Source of the DNA: JANWXD01 sp037446115
GTDB lineage: Bacteria; Acidobacteriota; Terriglobia; Bryobacterales; Bryobacteraceae
Direction of reading: 5' to 3'
DNA: 64,000 nucleotides
Assembly: GCA_037446115.1 (NCBI GenBank)
Contig: JBBIJF010000010.1
Location: forward strand, 1 to 64,000
Position numbers and translations under genes: made by a program. Positions 16,938 through 24,523 of the stretch are shown here, piece by piece. The notes below the pieces were generated by a model, which did not search any database, was not told the DNA's origin, and saw only the letters and a program-made list of their open reading frames with translations. Numbering within the stretch: position 1 is the stretch's first letter; each line of letters starts with the position of its first letter.

Positions 16938-18977
16938 ATGCGCACTCGTTCCCACAAGGTTTGGGCCCTCCGCGCGGGCGTTGTTCTCGCATTCCTGATC
17001 GGCTCGCTGCTGCTGGTGAGCGCCGAAGGGCCGCAGTTCACGGTTCATGACAAGGCCTATTATGCCGATGCCAACCTGGTGGCGTTCGTCCGTCCGGGAC
17101 TAAAGGTGGAAATCCTGTCGGCCTCCATTGATCCGGACGGCACGATCAAGACCCGTTTCAAGATCTCCGACCCTCGGGGGCTGCCGCTCGATCGGGAGGG
17201 TGTGTTCACGCCCGGGCCGGTGTCGCTGCGTTTTCTGGCGGCCTACATCCCGCGGGGCAGTTCGCAGTACGTCTCCTACATCACCCGGACGCAGACCAGC
17301 CCGATTACGGGAGCCTCGGCGATTCAGGCGACCGACGAGGTGAACGGCACGTTCACCAAGGTGGCCGACGGGGAGTACATCTACACGTTCCGCGCCAAGG
17401 CGCCGGCCAACTTCGACCGCAGCGCGACACACACCATCGGGATCACAGCCAGCCGGAATCTGACCGAATTCGACCTGGGCGTGAATCTTTATGACACGGT
17501 CTATCATTTTGTGCCGGACGGCTCCCGGCCCGCGCCGCGCGACCTGATCAAGACGGCGACCTGCAACAAGTGCCACGACGATTTAAGCGCGCACGGACAG
17601 ACCGGGCGCAAGAGCCTGGAGGTGTGCATCCTGTGCCATACGCCGCAGACGACGGATCCGGACACGGGCAACACAGTGGACATGCCGGTGATGACGCACA
17701 AGATCCACATGGGTGCGGAGCTGCCCAGCGTGCAGGCCGGCAAGCCGTATGTGCTGATCGGTTTCGGCCAGACGCGGTTTGACTTTTCGACGGTGCACTT
17801 CCCGGCCGACACGCGGAACTGCACCTTCTGCCATGAGCAGGGCAAAGGCGCCGCCCATGAGACGGCCTATCTGAAACCCAACCGCGCAGCCTGCGGCGCT
17901 TGTCACGATAACGTGAATTTCGCCACCGGAGAACACCATGCCGGACTTCCCCAGTTCACGGACAATCTTTGCTCGACCTGCCACATACCGGAAGGGGAAC
18001 TGGAGTTCGACGTCTCCATCAAGGGCGCCCACACCATTCCGCGCTTCTCGCGCGAGCTGCCGGGTACGGTGTTTGAACTCGTGAAGGTGGACGACGCCGC
18101 GCCCGGCAAGCAGCCGATCGTGACGTTCCGGGTGCGGGACCGCTCAGGCATGCCGATCCTGCCGTCGCAAATGAGCCGGCTGGCTCTGGTGCTGGCCGGT
18201 CCGACCAGCGACTACGCCTCCTACGTGAGCGAGGACGCGCGCGGGGCCCAGGCCGCGGCCGACGGCACTGCCATCTACACCTTCCGCTACCGGTTGCCCG
18301 AGAACGCCAAAGGCACCTATGCCGTGGGCATCGAGGGCTACCGGAACATCACGCTGCTGCCGGGTACGCTCAAGGAGCAGACCGTCCGGGACGCCGGCGT
18401 TAACAAGGTGCTGTACTTCTCCGTGGACGGCACGCCGGTGGAGCCGCGCCGAACGGTGGTGGCGCTGGAGAAGTGCAACGCCTGCCACTCCAGCCTCTCG
18501 CTGCACGGCGACAACCGGAACCAGATCGAGCAGTGCGTGCTATGCCATAACCCGAATGAGACGGACCGGGCACGGCGGCCCGCCGATCAGATGCCGCCCG
18601 AGTCGGTGAATTTCGTCACGATGATCCACCGGATCCACTCGGGCGAAGAGCAGGTGCGCGACTTCACGATCTACGGTTTCGGGAACGTGCCGCACAACTA
18701 CAATGAAGTCCGCTATCCGGGCGATCTGCGGAACTGCAACGCCTGCCACGTGAACAACTCGCAGCAGGTGCCTCTGGACGCGCGACTGCTTTCGGTGACC
18801 GATCCGCGGGGGTGGCTCAATCCGGTGGGACCCACCACGTCGGCCTGCACGGGTTGCCACGCACCCGTCTATGCCGCCTCGCACGCGCTGGCGAACACGA
18901 CGCAGCTCGGCGAAAGCTGCGCCGCCTGCCATAAAGCCGGCGCAGAATTTTCTGTGGATCGCGTGCACGCCCGGTAG
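16938..18977 (+). CDS. OmcA/MtrC-like decaheme c-type cytochrome
   Basis: A 679-residue secreted cytochrome with ten CXXCH motifs in two groups of five: CNKCH (from Cys209), CILCH, CTFCH, CGACH, CSTCH, then CNACH, CVLCH, CNACH, CTGCH and CAACH. A beta domain (~30-200) precedes the first group and another (~350-495) separates the two. This is the split-domain plan of outer-surface cytochromes MtrC/OmcA, which pass electrons to metals or other extracellular acceptors. Unlike the Shewanella proteins it has no lipobox Cys after the signal segment (LIGSLLLVSAEG). GGAGG precedes the start. It is the first gene of an Mtr-like run. Confidence 0.92.
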   Translation: MRTRSHKVWALRAGVVLAFLIGSLLLVSAEGPQFTVHDKAYYADANLVAFVRPGLKVEILSASIDPDGTIKTRFKISDPRGLPLDREGVFTPGPVSLRFLAAYIPRGSSQYVSYITRTQTSPITGASAIQATDEVNGTFTKVADGEYIYTFRAKAPANFDRSATHTIGITASRNLTEFDLGVNLYDTVYHFVPDGSRPAPRDLIKTATCNKCHDDLSAHGQTGRKSLEVCILCHTPQTTDPDTGNTVDMPVMTHKIHMGAELPSVQAGKPYVLIGFGQTRFDFSTVHFPADTRNCTFCHEQGKGAAHETAYLKPNRAACGACHDNVNFATGEHHAGLPQFTDNLCSTCHIPEGELEFDVSIKGAHTIPRFSRELPGTVFELVKVDDAAPGKQPIVTFRVRDRSGMPILPSQMSRLALVLAGPTSDYASYVSEDARGAQAAADGTAIYTFRYRLPENAKGTYAVGIEGYRNITLLPGTLKEQTVRDAGVNKVLYFSVDGTPVEPRRTVVALEKCNACHSSLSLHGDNRNQIEQCVLCHNPNETDRARRPADQMPPESVNFVTMIHRIHSGEEQVRDFTIYGFGNVPHNYNEVRYPGDLRNCNACHVNNSQQVPLDARLLSVTDPRGWLNPVGPTTSACTGCHAPVYAASHALANTTQLGESCAACHKAGAEFSVDRVHAR

Positions 18978-18986
18978 GAGCGGACC

Positions 18987-19934
18987 ATGACGGCTGCTCC
19001 TGCCAGGCCGCGCCGGGGTTTGCGCGCAGGCGGAAGGCTCCAACGCCTTCTGCCGTGCTGGGCTTTGTTGGCCTGGCCGATGGCCGCCCAAGCGCCGCCC
19101 AAGGCGGCCCCGCAAACCGTAGGTTCGGAGATCTGCCAGGCCTGCCACGAGGACATTTACAAGGCCTTCCTGGGGACGCCGCACGGGCGCCTGGAGAAAG
19201 ATGCCCGCCGCGGGTGGCAAGGGAAGGCTTGCGAATCCTGCCACGGGCCGGGCAGCGCGCATGCGGAGTCCGGATCGGCGGCGGACATCCGGAACCCTCT
19301 GAAGATCGCCCCGGCCGAATCCGACCGCATGTGCCTTGGCTGCCATCTCAATCAGCCGACGCAAGTCGGGCGCATCCAGGGCGGGCATGCGCGCGGCCAG
19401 GTGGCTTGCGTTCAGTGCCACTCGGTGCACAAGCCCCGGCAGGAGACCGTGACGTCGGCCAAAGCAGGGCTCGTGAACAAGAGTTGCGCCGGATGTCACG
19501 CCTCCAACTGGGCGGAGTTTCAGAAGCCCCACCGGCATCGCCTGCCGGAGGGAGCCATGTCGTGCGTGGATTGTCATAACCCGCACGGGAGCCTGTTGTC
19601 GCGCTCGCTTCAGCAGGTTTCCTCGAACGAACCGGGATGCCTGAAGTGTCACGGCGACAAGCGGGGGCCGTTCACTTTCGAGCACGCCTCCGTGCGTGTG
19701 GAAGGCTGCACGGCCTGTCACCAGCCGCACGGGTCGGCCAATTCGCGCATGCTCACGCGTCACGAGGTGCGTTTCGTCTGTCTGGAGTGCCACTCCAATC
19801 TTCCGCTTCCGGCCGCCGCCGCCGGAGGGGTGCCGCCGGCGTTTCACGATCTGCGGAGTCCGCGCTTCCGCAATTGCACGACGTGCCACATCAAGATTCA
19901 CGGATCCTACGTGGACCGGGCTTTTCTGCGATGA
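18987..19934 (+). CDS. DmsE/MtrA-like decaheme c-type cytochrome
   Basis: A 315-residue protein with an N-terminal export signal (to ~residue 35) and ten CXXCH motifs spread from Cys50 to near residue 300: CQACH, CESCH, CLGCH, CVQCH, CAGCH, CVDCH, CLKCH, CTACH, CLECH and CTTCH. Size and heme spacing match the DmsE/MtrA family, periplasmic cytochromes that thread the outer-membrane porin and carry electrons to the surface cytochrome. GGAG precedes the ATG. The start is nine bases after the OmcA-like gene and the stop overlaps the barrel gene by ATGA, so the three are one transcription unit. Confidence 0.92.
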   Translation: MTAAPARPRRGLRAGGRLQRLLPCWALLAWPMAAQAPPKAAPQTVGSEICQACHEDIYKAFLGTPHGRLEKDARRGWQGKACESCHGPGSAHAESGSAADIRNPLKIAPAESDRMCLGCHLNQPTQVGRIQGGHARGQVACVQCHSVHKPRQETVTSAKAGLVNKSCAGCHASNWAEFQKPHRHRLPEGAMSCVDCHNPHGSLLSRSLQQVSSNEPGCLKCHGDKRGPFTFEHASVRVEGCTACHQPHGSANSRMLTRHEVRFVCLECHSNLPLPAAAAGGVPPAFHDLRSPRFRNCTTCHIKIHGSYVDRAFLR

Positions 19935-21895
19935 GACGCTACTGGATTGCACTGGTCGTCCTGCCGCTTGCGGCGCAGCAAGAGGCGCCGCCCGCCGGAG
20001 AGGCTTCGCCCGCACCGGCGGCCGAGCAGTGGATCACCGGGACCTTCGAAGCCGGCGAGCGCTTCACCAGCCGCCTGCACGGGAACCTGGATGCGTACCG
20101 CAGTGTGGTGAACCTTGGCGAGGGCCCCAAGCTGTTTGAAGGGGACGTGACTATCCGGAACCGCTCCCGAAAGGTCTTTGACCGTATGACGCTGCGCGGC
20201 AGCTCCTGGGGCGGCGAACCCTACAGCACGACGCGAGTGGAACTGGAGCGGGAAGGGGGCTACCGCTTAGGCGTGGACTACCGCAACGTGGCCTACTTCA
20301 ATGCGCTGCCCTCTTTCGCCAACCCGTTGCTGGAACAGGGCACCCTGTTCAGCCAGCGCGCCTTCGACATCCAGCGCCGGATGCTGGATGCCACGCTCGA
20401 ACTGCGTCCGGCCGGGCGGATCATACCGTATCTTGCCTTCTCGCGCGACTGGGGCGCGGGCTCCGGCGTCACTGACTTCGTGACGGGCAGCAATGAGTAC
20501 GCCGTACGCAACGATTTGAGCGACCGCACCACTCATTTCCGCGGCGGCCTCCGGTTCCAACTCACGCGGTTCCACCTCACCGTCGAGCAGGGGGGCGCCA
20601 GGTTCAAGGATCACCAGCGGGCTTTGCACCGGGGCACGCATCTGGGGAACCGAACGGCGCCCCTGGCCGGCCAGCGCCTGTTTTTGTCCTCTCTCGAACA
20701 ATTCTGGGGTGCGGAAGGCGACAGCCTTTATAGCAAAGGACTGTTCACCGCCAATCCGGTGTCCTGGGCCGACGTCTACGGGCAGTTTCTGTACAGCATC
20801 CCGTCGAGCGACATCACTTACAGCCAGAGCAACGAAGGGCTGTTTCGCGAGCTGGGCGGCCTGGCCTTCTTTACCGCGCAGGAGCGGTTTCTGACCGCGA
20901 CCAGCAACCAGCCTCACACTTCGGGGAGCTTTGGTGCGGAGGTGCGGCCGCACCGGCGGGTGCGCATCCGCGAGTCCTGGATCACGGACCGCTTTCACGT
21001 GGCGGGCGCACTGTTGAGCGAGCGCAACCTTCCGCCGGCGGATTCGTCACAAACCACCGGGACGCTGTTGGGCGCGGCGCCGGAGCGGCTGGTGCTGAAC
21101 TACAACCGCCAGGAGGCGAGCCTGCTTGTGGACGCGGCAAGGTGGCTGACGCTGCGGGGCGGGCACCGCTACGTTTGGGGAGACGCCGCCTTCCGGAGCC
21201 CGACGCTCCGCGTATCGCCGGAACCGCGGACGGGCGAATTGAAGATGCATGTGGCCCTGGCGGGACTTGCGCTGCGCCCCTCGCCGGCGCTGAGCGTCAC
21301 GTTCGATTTTGAAGGATCCTCCGCAGAGCGCAATTATTTCCGCACGGGACTCCAGGACTACGAGCGCGTACGCATCCGGGGCCGCTGGCAGGCTTTGGGC
21401 TCGCTGGCCTTCGCCGCCAACGTGTCGTTGCTGAGCAACGAGAACCCGGCGCCCGACATCCGCTTCGATTTCCTGAGCCGGGAAAATTCGCTGTCGGTGT
21501 TCTGGACGCCTCAGGGCGGCAAATGGCTGTCGCTGACCGGGGACTACACGCGCTCGACGCTCCGCTCCAACCTGCTGATCCGCAATCCGACCGATCTGGG
21601 CCGGGAGCAGTCCGTCTATCGCGAGAACGCGCACATTGCCACGGCGGTGTTGGAGCTGAACTTTCCCTCGGTGCGGCAGGCGGCGCCCAGGCTGAGTGCG
21701 GGCGGCTCGCTGTTCGTCTCGTCGGGCCATCGGGCCTCGGAGTATTACCGGCCGCTGGTGCGGTTTTCCTTCCCGCTGCATCGTAAGGCCCACTGGTTTT
21801 TCGAGTGGAGCTGGTACAGCCTGCGGGAGCGTTTTTATCTGTTTGAAGGCTTCCGCACGCACCATTACCTCGCCGGCGTGCGGTTCGCGCTATAG
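19931..21895 (+). CDS. MtrB/PioB-like outer-membrane beta-barrel
   Basis: A 654-residue protein with a signal peptide (MRRYWIALVVLPLAAQQ) and alternating beta strands throughout, ending in HYLAGVRFAL. ATG 19931 overlaps the decaheme gene's stop (ATGA). Barrel size and position, directly after an MtrA/DmsE-like cytochrome, match the MtrB/PioB/DmsF porin that surrounds the decaheme wire. The N-terminal CXXC seen in Shewanella MtrB is absent. The identification rests on context and barrel character more than on a diagnostic motif. Confidence 0.8.
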   Translation: MRRYWIALVVLPLAAQQEAPPAGEASPAPAAEQWITGTFEAGERFTSRLHGNLDAYRSVVNLGEGPKLFEGDVTIRNRSRKVFDRMTLRGSSWGGEPYSTTRVELEREGGYRLGVDYRNVAYFNALPSFANPLLEQGTLFSQRAFDIQRRMLDATLELRPAGRIIPYLAFSRDWGAGSGVTDFVTGSNEYAVRNDLSDRTTHFRGGLRFQLTRFHLTVEQGGARFKDHQRALHRGTHLGNRTAPLAGQRLFLSSLEQFWGAEGDSLYSKGLFTANPVSWADVYGQFLYSIPSSDITYSQSNEGLFRELGGLAFFTAQERFLTATSNQPHTSGSFGAEVRPHRRVRIRESWITDRFHVAGALLSERNLPPADSSQTTGTLLGAAPERLVLNYNRQEASLLVDAARWLTLRGGHRYVWGDAAFRSPTLRVSPEPRTGELKMHVALAGLALRPSPALSVTFDFEGSSAERNYFRTGLQDYERVRIRGRWQALGSLAFAANVSLLSNENPAPDIRFDFLSRENSLSVFWTPQGGKWLSLTGDYTRSTLRSNLLIRNPTDLGREQSVYRENAHIATAVLELNFPSVRQAAPRLSAGGSLFVSSGHRASEYYRPLVRFSFPLHRKAHWFFEWSWYSLRERFYLFEGFRTHHYLAGVRFAL

Positions 21896-21906
21896 TGACT
21901 TACGGT

Positions 21907-23004
21907 ATGAAGCACACGTGGCTGGCGGCGTTTCTGGCGGCAAGCTCTGCGTGGGGTGCGATTCCCATACCAGGCGACGCCCGTCAAGGGGCGGAAGTGT
22001 TCCAAAAGCAGGGCTGCATTCAGTGCCACAGCGTCGGCGGGCAAGGCGGCAAACTGGGGCCGGATCTGGGGCGGCGCATCGGACGGGGCTACACGCCTTC
22101 GCTGATGGCGAGCCTGATGTGGAACCATGCTCCGGAGATGTGGTCGGCGATGGAAAAGGCCGGGATTTCCAAGCCGGAGCTGACTCCGGAACAGGCCGCC
22201 GACCTGTTCGCTTATTTTTATTCCGCGCGGTATTTCGAGCAGCCGGGAGACGCGGGCCGCGGCAAGCGTGTGTTCGAGTCGCGGCGTTGCGGGGTCTGCC
22301 ACGGACTTTCCAAAGCCCTCGAAGGCGGCCCGAAGCCGGTGACCGAGTGGGTTTCGCTCACCGATCCGCTGACGCTGGCGGCCGAAATGTGGAACCATGC
22401 AGGGCAGATGAAGGAAGCCTTCGCCCAGCGCAAGATTCCGTGGGCGCGGCTCACCAGCCAGGAACTGGCGGACCTGCTGGTTTATCTGCAGAACCTGCCG
22501 GAGACGCGGCGCGCAGCGCGGGAGTTTGCCCCTGCCTCGGCGGAGACCGGCGAGATGTTGTTCCGGGCCAAGGGCTGCGCCGGATGCCACGCCGGGAAGA
22601 ATTCGCTCGAGAACCGTTTTCCCAACCGCACGATGACGGACTTCGCCGTGGCGATGTGGAACCACGCGCCCGACATGGCCCCCCAGCCGCCCACGCTGCG
22701 CCCGGAGGAGATGCGGCGCATCGTAGGCTATCTCTGGTCGCTGCAGATCTTCGACCACCGCGGCGATCCGCGGCGGGGCAAGGCGGTCTACGCGGCCAAG
22801 CAATGTGCGGTCTGTCATGACAATCCTGCTTCGGGGGCGCCGAAGATCACCGGCAAGAAGGAGCTCAACGCTCTTTCCATGGTGGCGGAGCTATGGAAGC
22901 ACGGGCCTGCCATGCACCGGCAGATGGCGGCCACGGGATTGCGCTGGCCGCGTTTCCAGGGGCGGGAGATGGCCGATCTGCTGGCCTACCTGGGGCAGCC
23001 GTAG
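21907..23004 (+). CDS. secreted tetraheme cytochrome c with fourfold internal repeat
   Basis: A 365-residue protein with a signal peptide (MKHTWLAAFLAASSAWGA) and four CXXCH sites at Cys37, Cys128, Cys224 and Cys300. A repeated downstream block accompanies each: MWNHAPEMW, MWNHAGQM, MWNHAPDM and LWKHGPAM. It therefore looks like four tandem class I cytochrome c units, the Met in each block being a candidate distal heme ligand. I prefer ATG 21907 to the GTG at 21895, which overlaps the previous stop. It is a likely periplasmic electron shuttle between the quinol side and the Mtr-like conduit; that role is inferred. Confidence 0.88.
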   Translation: MKHTWLAAFLAASSAWGAIPIPGDARQGAEVFQKQGCIQCHSVGGQGGKLGPDLGRRIGRGYTPSLMASLMWNHAPEMWSAMEKAGISKPELTPEQAADLFAYFYSARYFEQPGDAGRGKRVFESRRCGVCHGLSKALEGGPKPVTEWVSLTDPLTLAAEMWNHAGQMKEAFAQRKIPWARLTSQELADLLVYLQNLPETRRAAREFAPASAETGEMLFRAKGCAGCHAGKNSLENRFPNRTMTDFAVAMWNHAPDMAPQPPTLRPEEMRRIVGYLWSLQIFDHRGDPRRGKAVYAAKQCAVCHDNPASGAPKITGKKELNALSMVAELWKHGPAMHRQMAATGLRWPRFQGREMADLLAYLGQP

Positions 23005-23012
23005 GGTTGCTT

Positions 23013-23074
23013 GAGTCTTCCTCTTGGCGCGGGATACAGTGGCAAGTGTAGCTGCTGCGGCCGGAGGAAGACTC
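23013..23074. repeat. 11-base perfect inverted repeat upstream of the Crp/Fnr gene
   Basis: GAGTCTTCCTC at 23013-23023 is repeated inverted as GAGGAAGACTC at 23064-23074 with a 40-base spacer. It lies between the cytochrome stop and the regulator start. The spacer contains a -10-like GATACAGT. It could be an operator with two half-sites four helical turns apart, or an RNA stem in the leader. Confidence 0.6.
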
Positions 23075-23096
23075 CGCCGCGCCGCCTGGGCCCGTC

Positions 23097-23774
23097 ATGC
23101 CGTCGAAGACCGACATCCTGCCGCAGATCCCGCTGTTTGCCGGCCTGTCGCGGGAGGAAATCGCGGAGCTGGCGGAGCGGACGCTGGAGCGGCGTTATGC
23201 ACCGGGCGAGGTTCTGTTCCGCGAAGGTGATCCCTGCTACGGCTTTTTCGTGCTCGGGCAGGGTAGCGTCAAGATCGTCAAGACCTCGCCGGCGGGCCGG
23301 GAAATCATGCTGGCCGTGGAGTCGGCGCCTTCGAGCGTGGCGGAAATTCCCATGTTCGACGGCGGGCCCTACCCGGCCACGGTTACGGCCCTCGACGAGG
23401 TGGTCGCCTACCTGATCAGCAAGCAGGACTTCCGCAAGGTCTGTCTGGCGCGCCCCGAGGTGGCGCTGAAGGTCCTGGCGGTGGTGGGACGGCGCCTGCG
23501 GCAGCTCGTCAGCATCGTGGAACGCGTGAGCTTCGGCAGTGTGCGGCAGCGTCTGGCGCAGATGCTGCTGGATCTGGTGCGCGCCGAGGGCTCGAATCCG
23601 GCTCCCTTCCCGTTCACGCATCAGGAACTGGCGTCGCGGCTGGGGACGGTGCGCGAGGTCGTGAGCCGCAACCTGAGCCGCTTTCAGGCCGAAGGCTTGA
23701 TCCGGATTCAAAAGCGCGAGCTGCACGTGCTGGACGAAGCGGGTCTGGCGCGCGAAGCAGAAATGGAATTATAG
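23097..23774 (+). CDS. Crp/Fnr-family transcriptional regulator
   Basis: A 225-residue regulator with a cyclic-nucleotide-binding-like beta roll (~13-115), a dimer helix (~118-145) and a winged HTH (~170-215). It lacks an N-terminal cysteine cluster, so it is not an FNR-type iron-sulphur sensor. The position of the cAMP-contacting Arg-Ser of E. coli CRP reads YPAT, so cAMP binding is doubtful. The recognition helix has R186-E187-xxx-R191, the same spacing as CRP R180-E181-R185, predicting TGTGA-type sites. Such sites occur ~0.7 kb away before the NO reductase gene. Sensing NO or redox state is a guess from context. Confidence 0.9.
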   Translation: MPSKTDILPQIPLFAGLSREEIAELAERTLERRYAPGEVLFREGDPCYGFFVLGQGSVKIVKTSPAGREIMLAVESAPSSVAEIPMFDGGPYPATVTALDEVVAYLISKQDFRKVCLARPEVALKVLAVVGRRLRQLVSIVERVSFGSVRQRLAQMLLDLVRAEGSNPAPFPFTHQELASRLGTVREVVSRNLSRFQAEGLIRIQKRELHVLDEAGLAREAEMEL

Positions 23775-23783
23775 GCCCGCCCG

Positions 23784-24386
23784 TCAGCGACGGAGGAGTT
23801 TCCGTTTGAGATCCGGCCAGAATTCCTTGAGCACGTTCTTGCCGACATCGAGGCCGATGCAGGTCGCGCTGCGGAGTACGGCATGTCCGGGCCCGTCGCG
23901 CGAATCGGGATACCACAGCATCGGGGCGAAGCCGCTTGCAAAGGCTCCGGTCAGGCGGCCCGCGGCCAAGGTCGTTCCTCCGTCCTGCGCGGGCCGGACG
24001 AATCCGGAGCGGAGAGCGTAGAGGAGCCGCGGCCACGCGCCCCGGCAAGCGCCGCAGCGCACGTAGCTCATGGTTTCACCACGCCAACTGGAAACGCCCA
24101 GATCCACCGTGTTCTTGATCGCACGGCGCCCGTAGCTCGAAGCGAGGCGGCGCCCGAAGCCGTCCCCGCCCTGACCCCACTCCGGCGGCGAACGATGCCA
24201 CAGGCCCCATGCAGCCGAGGCGGCCGCACCGAGACCCGCCTCCGGACCAAATGTCGAGTGCACGTAGTGCTCGAAGTTTTTGGGCGCGGCGGTGCCTGGG
24301 GCGGGTGCGAAGTGCGATACGGTTCCGGCATCCTGCGCGTGCCCGGCGAGAGAGAGGAGGCCGGCGGCGATGAAAAGCACGCGCAT
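23784..24386 (-). CDS. secreted protein of unknown function, divergent from the NO reductase gene
   Basis: A 200-residue protein with a clear signal peptide (MRVLFIAAGLLSLAGHAQ). The mature part has a CGAC pair in YVRCGACRG, a glycine-rich first half and a basic end (LKRKLLRR). I chose ATG 24386 because the upstream ATG at 24410 lies inside a good -10 box (TATGAT, 24411-24406). A perfect CRP-like palindrome is centred ~37-41 bases upstream of the expected transcript start, so co-regulation with the NO reductase is likely. It converges on the regulator gene with nine bases between. I recognise no family. Confidence 0.75.
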   Translation of the reverse strand: MRVLFIAAGLLSLAGHAQDAGTVSHFAPAPGTAAPKNFEHYVHSTFGPEAGLGAAASAAWGLWHRSPPEWGQGGDGFGRRLASSYGRRAIKNTVDLGVSSWRGETMSYVRCGACRGAWPRLLYALRSGFVRPAQDGGTTLAAGRLTGAFASGFAPMLWYPDSRDGPGHAVLRSATCIGLDVGKNVLKEFWPDLKRKLLRR

Positions 24387-24405
24387 GGCTGCACCAACTT
24401 TGGCG

Positions 24406-24411
24406 ATCATA
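24406..24411 (-). promoter_or_regulatory. -10 box of the unknown divergent gene
   Basis: TATGAT on the minus strand, five of six bases of consensus. The start would be near 24399-24395, with the palindrome at 24429-24444 just upstream in a class II activator position. It gives a very short leader before ATG 24386. Confidence 0.5.
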
Positions 24412-24428
24412 CCATGACCCGGCGAGTG

Positions 24429-24444
24429 TGTGACTAAGATCACA
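24429..24444. promoter_or_regulatory. CRP-like operator, perfect palindrome (site 1)
   Basis: TGTGA-CTAAGA-TCACA, extending to TGTGTGA/TCACACA (24427-24446) with perfect symmetry. It matches the CRP consensus TGTGA-N6-TCACA rather than the FNR/DNR consensus TTGAT-N4-ATCAA. It is placed near -40 for the divergent unknown gene and near -75 for the NO reductase gene. Confidence 0.75.
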
Positions 24445-24462
24445 CATTCAAGCTCTCGTGTG

Positions 24463-24478
24463 TGTGACGCAAGTCATA
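24463..24478. promoter_or_regulatory. CRP-like operator, imperfect (site 2)
   Basis: TGTGA-CGCAAG-TCATA differs from a perfect CRP site by one base in the right half. Its centre is 34 bases from site 1, about three helical turns. It is 41.5 bases upstream of the start predicted from the -10 at 24500, the classic class II activator spacing. Confidence 0.65.
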
Positions 24479-24499
24479 TCGTTGCGCGCAGCCTTCTCC

Positions 24500-24505
24500 T
24501 ATCGT
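24500..24505 (+). promoter_or_regulatory. -10 box of the NO reductase gene
   Basis: TATCGT, with initiation expected at about 24512. There is no recognisable -35; CRP-like site 2 occupies that place, as expected for an activator-dependent promoter. The leader is about 12 bases and includes GGGAGG. Confidence 0.45.
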
Positions 24506-24523
24506 GGGATTGGGAGGTACAGG

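Noticed and set aside
23097..23774. FNR-type oxygen sensor
   Set aside because: No N-terminal cysteine cluster, and the recognition helix has the CRP rather than the FNR residue pattern.
24387..24410. Upstream ATG 24410 as start of the divergent secreted gene
   Set aside because: It lies within the TATGAT -10 box; starting at 24386 gives a canonical signal peptide.
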